Assembly (NCBI GenBank): GCA_945900705.1
Contig: CAMDKJ010000078.1
Location: forward strand, 1-7,635
Reading direction: 5' to 3'
Source of the DNA: Bifidobacterium breve
GTDB taxonomy: Bacteria > Actinomycetota > Actinomycetes > S36-B12
Length of the DNA: 7,635 nt
Shown: piece by piece, positions 6,792 to 7,635 of the stretch
How the letters are laid out: every line of letters starts with the position of its first letter
Position numbering within the stretch: the stretch's first letter is position 1
The notes under the pieces: model-generated
What the model was told of the DNA's origin: nothing
Databases searched by the model: none
Seen by the model: the letters and a program-made list of their open reading frames with translations, nothing else
Position numbers and translations under genes: made by a program

Positions 6792-7585
6792 TGCGGTTGG
6801 CTCCAAGTGCGCCACCACCAGGGGATCACCACGACGCCCATGCAGAGTCCGCCCCAGAGCGCGACGCTAGGACGCCCGAAAAATACTGCTGCCGCAAGCA
6901 CATTCGAGAGGTAGATCCAACTAAGCATCAAGGTCGGTACGCCGTCCTTAGCAATCTTGCGCGGCAGCCGATCTAGTAACCACATGAGCACAAAAGCCAT
7001 CAGTAGCCAGCCGAGAAAGTTTTGTAGGGGGATACCGGGTATGCCGGGCAGTACCCACCCAATCGCATTCCACTGCCACGCACCTTCGCTAACCATTTGT
7101 GGATCGAGAAATAGATCCCAGGCGGCGAAGAGCCAGCCGCCGACAAGGGCGGTAGCCAAGCCGGGACCAACTAAACGCTGTGCTGCCAATAAACATGGAT
7201 ACGCCATCATCGACCAAGCCAGCGGAATGAGTATGGGAACACCAAGTACCGCAGGGCCCAGCGCGCTGGTGTACGAGTAGTCGCCAAAAGGGAACCGCGT
7301 TGCCGTGCCGATTGCTTCGATCGCCAGCCCAAGTCCAAGTGAGATAGCGAGATAGCCAGCTGTCCAACTGAGCCCCCGCGATAAGTATGCATGCATTGCG
7401 CTGGCCAGAAAAAAAGTCACGACGGTCAAGATCGTGAGAACATGACGTGGTTCATCACCGACCAGTACCCAGATGATCTGCCCCGTGATGGTGAGTCCGG
7501 CGAGCACCCAAGGCACATAGGGCAGCCAGCCGGATGGGACTCCGCCACGATCAGAGTGCCGTCCGGTGTACACCCGCACGCTCAT
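6785..7585 (-). CDS. cruF: Carotenoid 1',2'-hydratase CruF (integral membrane, former DUF422 family)
   Basis: Integral membrane protein of 266 residues with about seven hydrophobic segments, matching the carotenoid biosynthesis protein family (former DUF422) that includes CruF of cyanobacteria, Deinococcus and haloarchaea. CruF adds water across the terminal 1,2 double bond of lycopene-like ends, giving a tertiary C-1 hydroxyl. Recognised motifs are the conserved Glu and FPFGDYSY segment (about 90-105), LGPAVLGVPILIPLAW followed by MMAYP (about 109-129), AAWDLFLDPQM (154-164) with its conserved acidic residues, and PLQNFLGW (186-193). The start is ATG 7585: no Shine-Dalgarno is present, but a TANNNT box sits 6 bases upstream. 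The next gene, a glycosyltransferase, begins inside the end of this one. It is the first visible gene of a cruF-glycosyltransferase(-crtD) unit. Family membership is clear; hydration at one end or both cannot be told. Confidence 0.9.
   Translation of the reverse strand: MSVRVYTGRHSDRGGVPSGWLPYVPWVLAGLTITGQIIWVLVGDEPRHVLTILTVVTFFLASAMHAYLSRGLSWTAGYLAISLGLGLAIEAIGTATRFPFGDYSYTSALGPAVLGVPILIPLAWSMMAYPCLLAAQRLVGPGLATALVGGWLFAAWDLFLDPQMVSEGAWQWNAIGWVLPGIPGIPLQNFLGWLLMAFVLMWLLDRLPRKIAKDGVPTLMLSWIYLSNVLAAAVFFGRPSVALWGGLCMGVVVIPWWWRTWSQPQW
6801..6804 (-). promoter_or_regulatory. Shine-Dalgarno of the glycosyltransferase gene within cruF
   Basis: GGAG on the minus strand lies 9 bases before GTG 6791 and inside the last codons of cruF. 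It favours GTG 6791 over the upstream GTGs at 6818/6815 and implies translational coupling to cruF. Confidence 0.45.
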
Positions 7586-7591
7586 GGCTGA

Positions 7592-7597
7592 AGTGTA
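7592..7597 (-). promoter_or_regulatory. Predicted -10 box of cruF (leaderless)
   Basis: TACACT on the minus strand lies 6 bases before ATG 7585. No convincing -35 hexamer is found in the remaining 38 bases to the window edge, and there is no Shine-Dalgarno, so a leaderless mRNA starting at the ATG is the simplest reading. Nothing else is recognised in 7598-7635. Confidence 0.5.
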
Positions 7598-7635
7598 GGC
7601 CGCTAGCCACCGACCGCTTGGAAACTACCTTCGCG

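Noticed and set aside
6957..7280. 107-codon plus-strand open frame opposite cruF
   Set aside because: Antisense to the conserved membrane core of CruF; no motif recognised.
1..7635. tRNA, rRNA, CRISPR array, insertion sequence or attachment site
   Set aside because: No repeat-spacer pattern, transposase frame, terminal inverted repeats or RNA-gene-like sequence was seen; almost the whole window is coding for recognised proteins.

Overview
The window is a carotenoid biosynthesis cluster, almost certainly from an actinobacterium (Actinomycetota). This rests on the crtE-crtI-crtB gene order, protein sequences of actinobacterial style (for example the GGPP synthase with a DDxxG second Asp-rich motif), frequent GTG starts, moderately high GC (mid-50s percent by eye), and TANNNT -10 boxes placed directly before start codons without a leader. 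I cannot assign a genus.

Layout, all on the minus strand except metF. At the right end, cruF (carotenoid 1',2'-hydratase family, 6785-7585) is followed by an overlapping family-2 glycosyltransferase gene of the CruG/CrtQ kind (5667-6791), then a CrtD-type carotenoid 3,4-desaturase gene (4128-5639). On the plus strand lies metF (methylenetetrahydrofolate reductase, 3245-4141), tail-to-tail and overlapping with crtD. Head-to-head with metF starts crtE (GGPP synthase, 2050-3159), followed by crtI (phytoene desaturase, 458-2023) and crtB (phytoene synthase, 1-455, cut off by the window edge). The window is gene-dense: the longest non-coding stretch is about 85 bases, between crtE and metF.

How they work together (inference from families). 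CrtE makes GGPP, CrtB condenses two GGPP to phytoene, and CrtI desaturates phytoene to lycopene. CruF then adds water across the terminal 1,2 double bond, CrtD introduces the 3,4 double bond, and the glycosyltransferase puts a sugar on a hydroxyl group. No lycopene cyclase, ketolase or retinal-forming cleavage enzyme is visible. The predicted product is therefore an acyclic, hydroxylated, glycosylated carotenoid: a C40 rhodopin/myxol/salinixanthin-like end group or, if a lycopene elongase lies outside the window, a bacterioruberin-like C50 glycoside. MetF belongs to one-carbon metabolism and probably sits here through an old gene neighbourhood rather than a carotenoid role.

Regulation visible in the sequence. 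Four genes that appear to head transcripts (cruF, crtD, crtE, metF) each have a TANNNT hexamer exactly 6 bases before the start codon and no good Shine-Dalgarno. The internal genes (crtI, crtB and, with one start choice, the glycosyltransferase) have Shine-Dalgarno sequences instead. This suggests leaderless first genes and conventional downstream genes, and it helps choose the starts of crtE and the glycosyltransferase gene.
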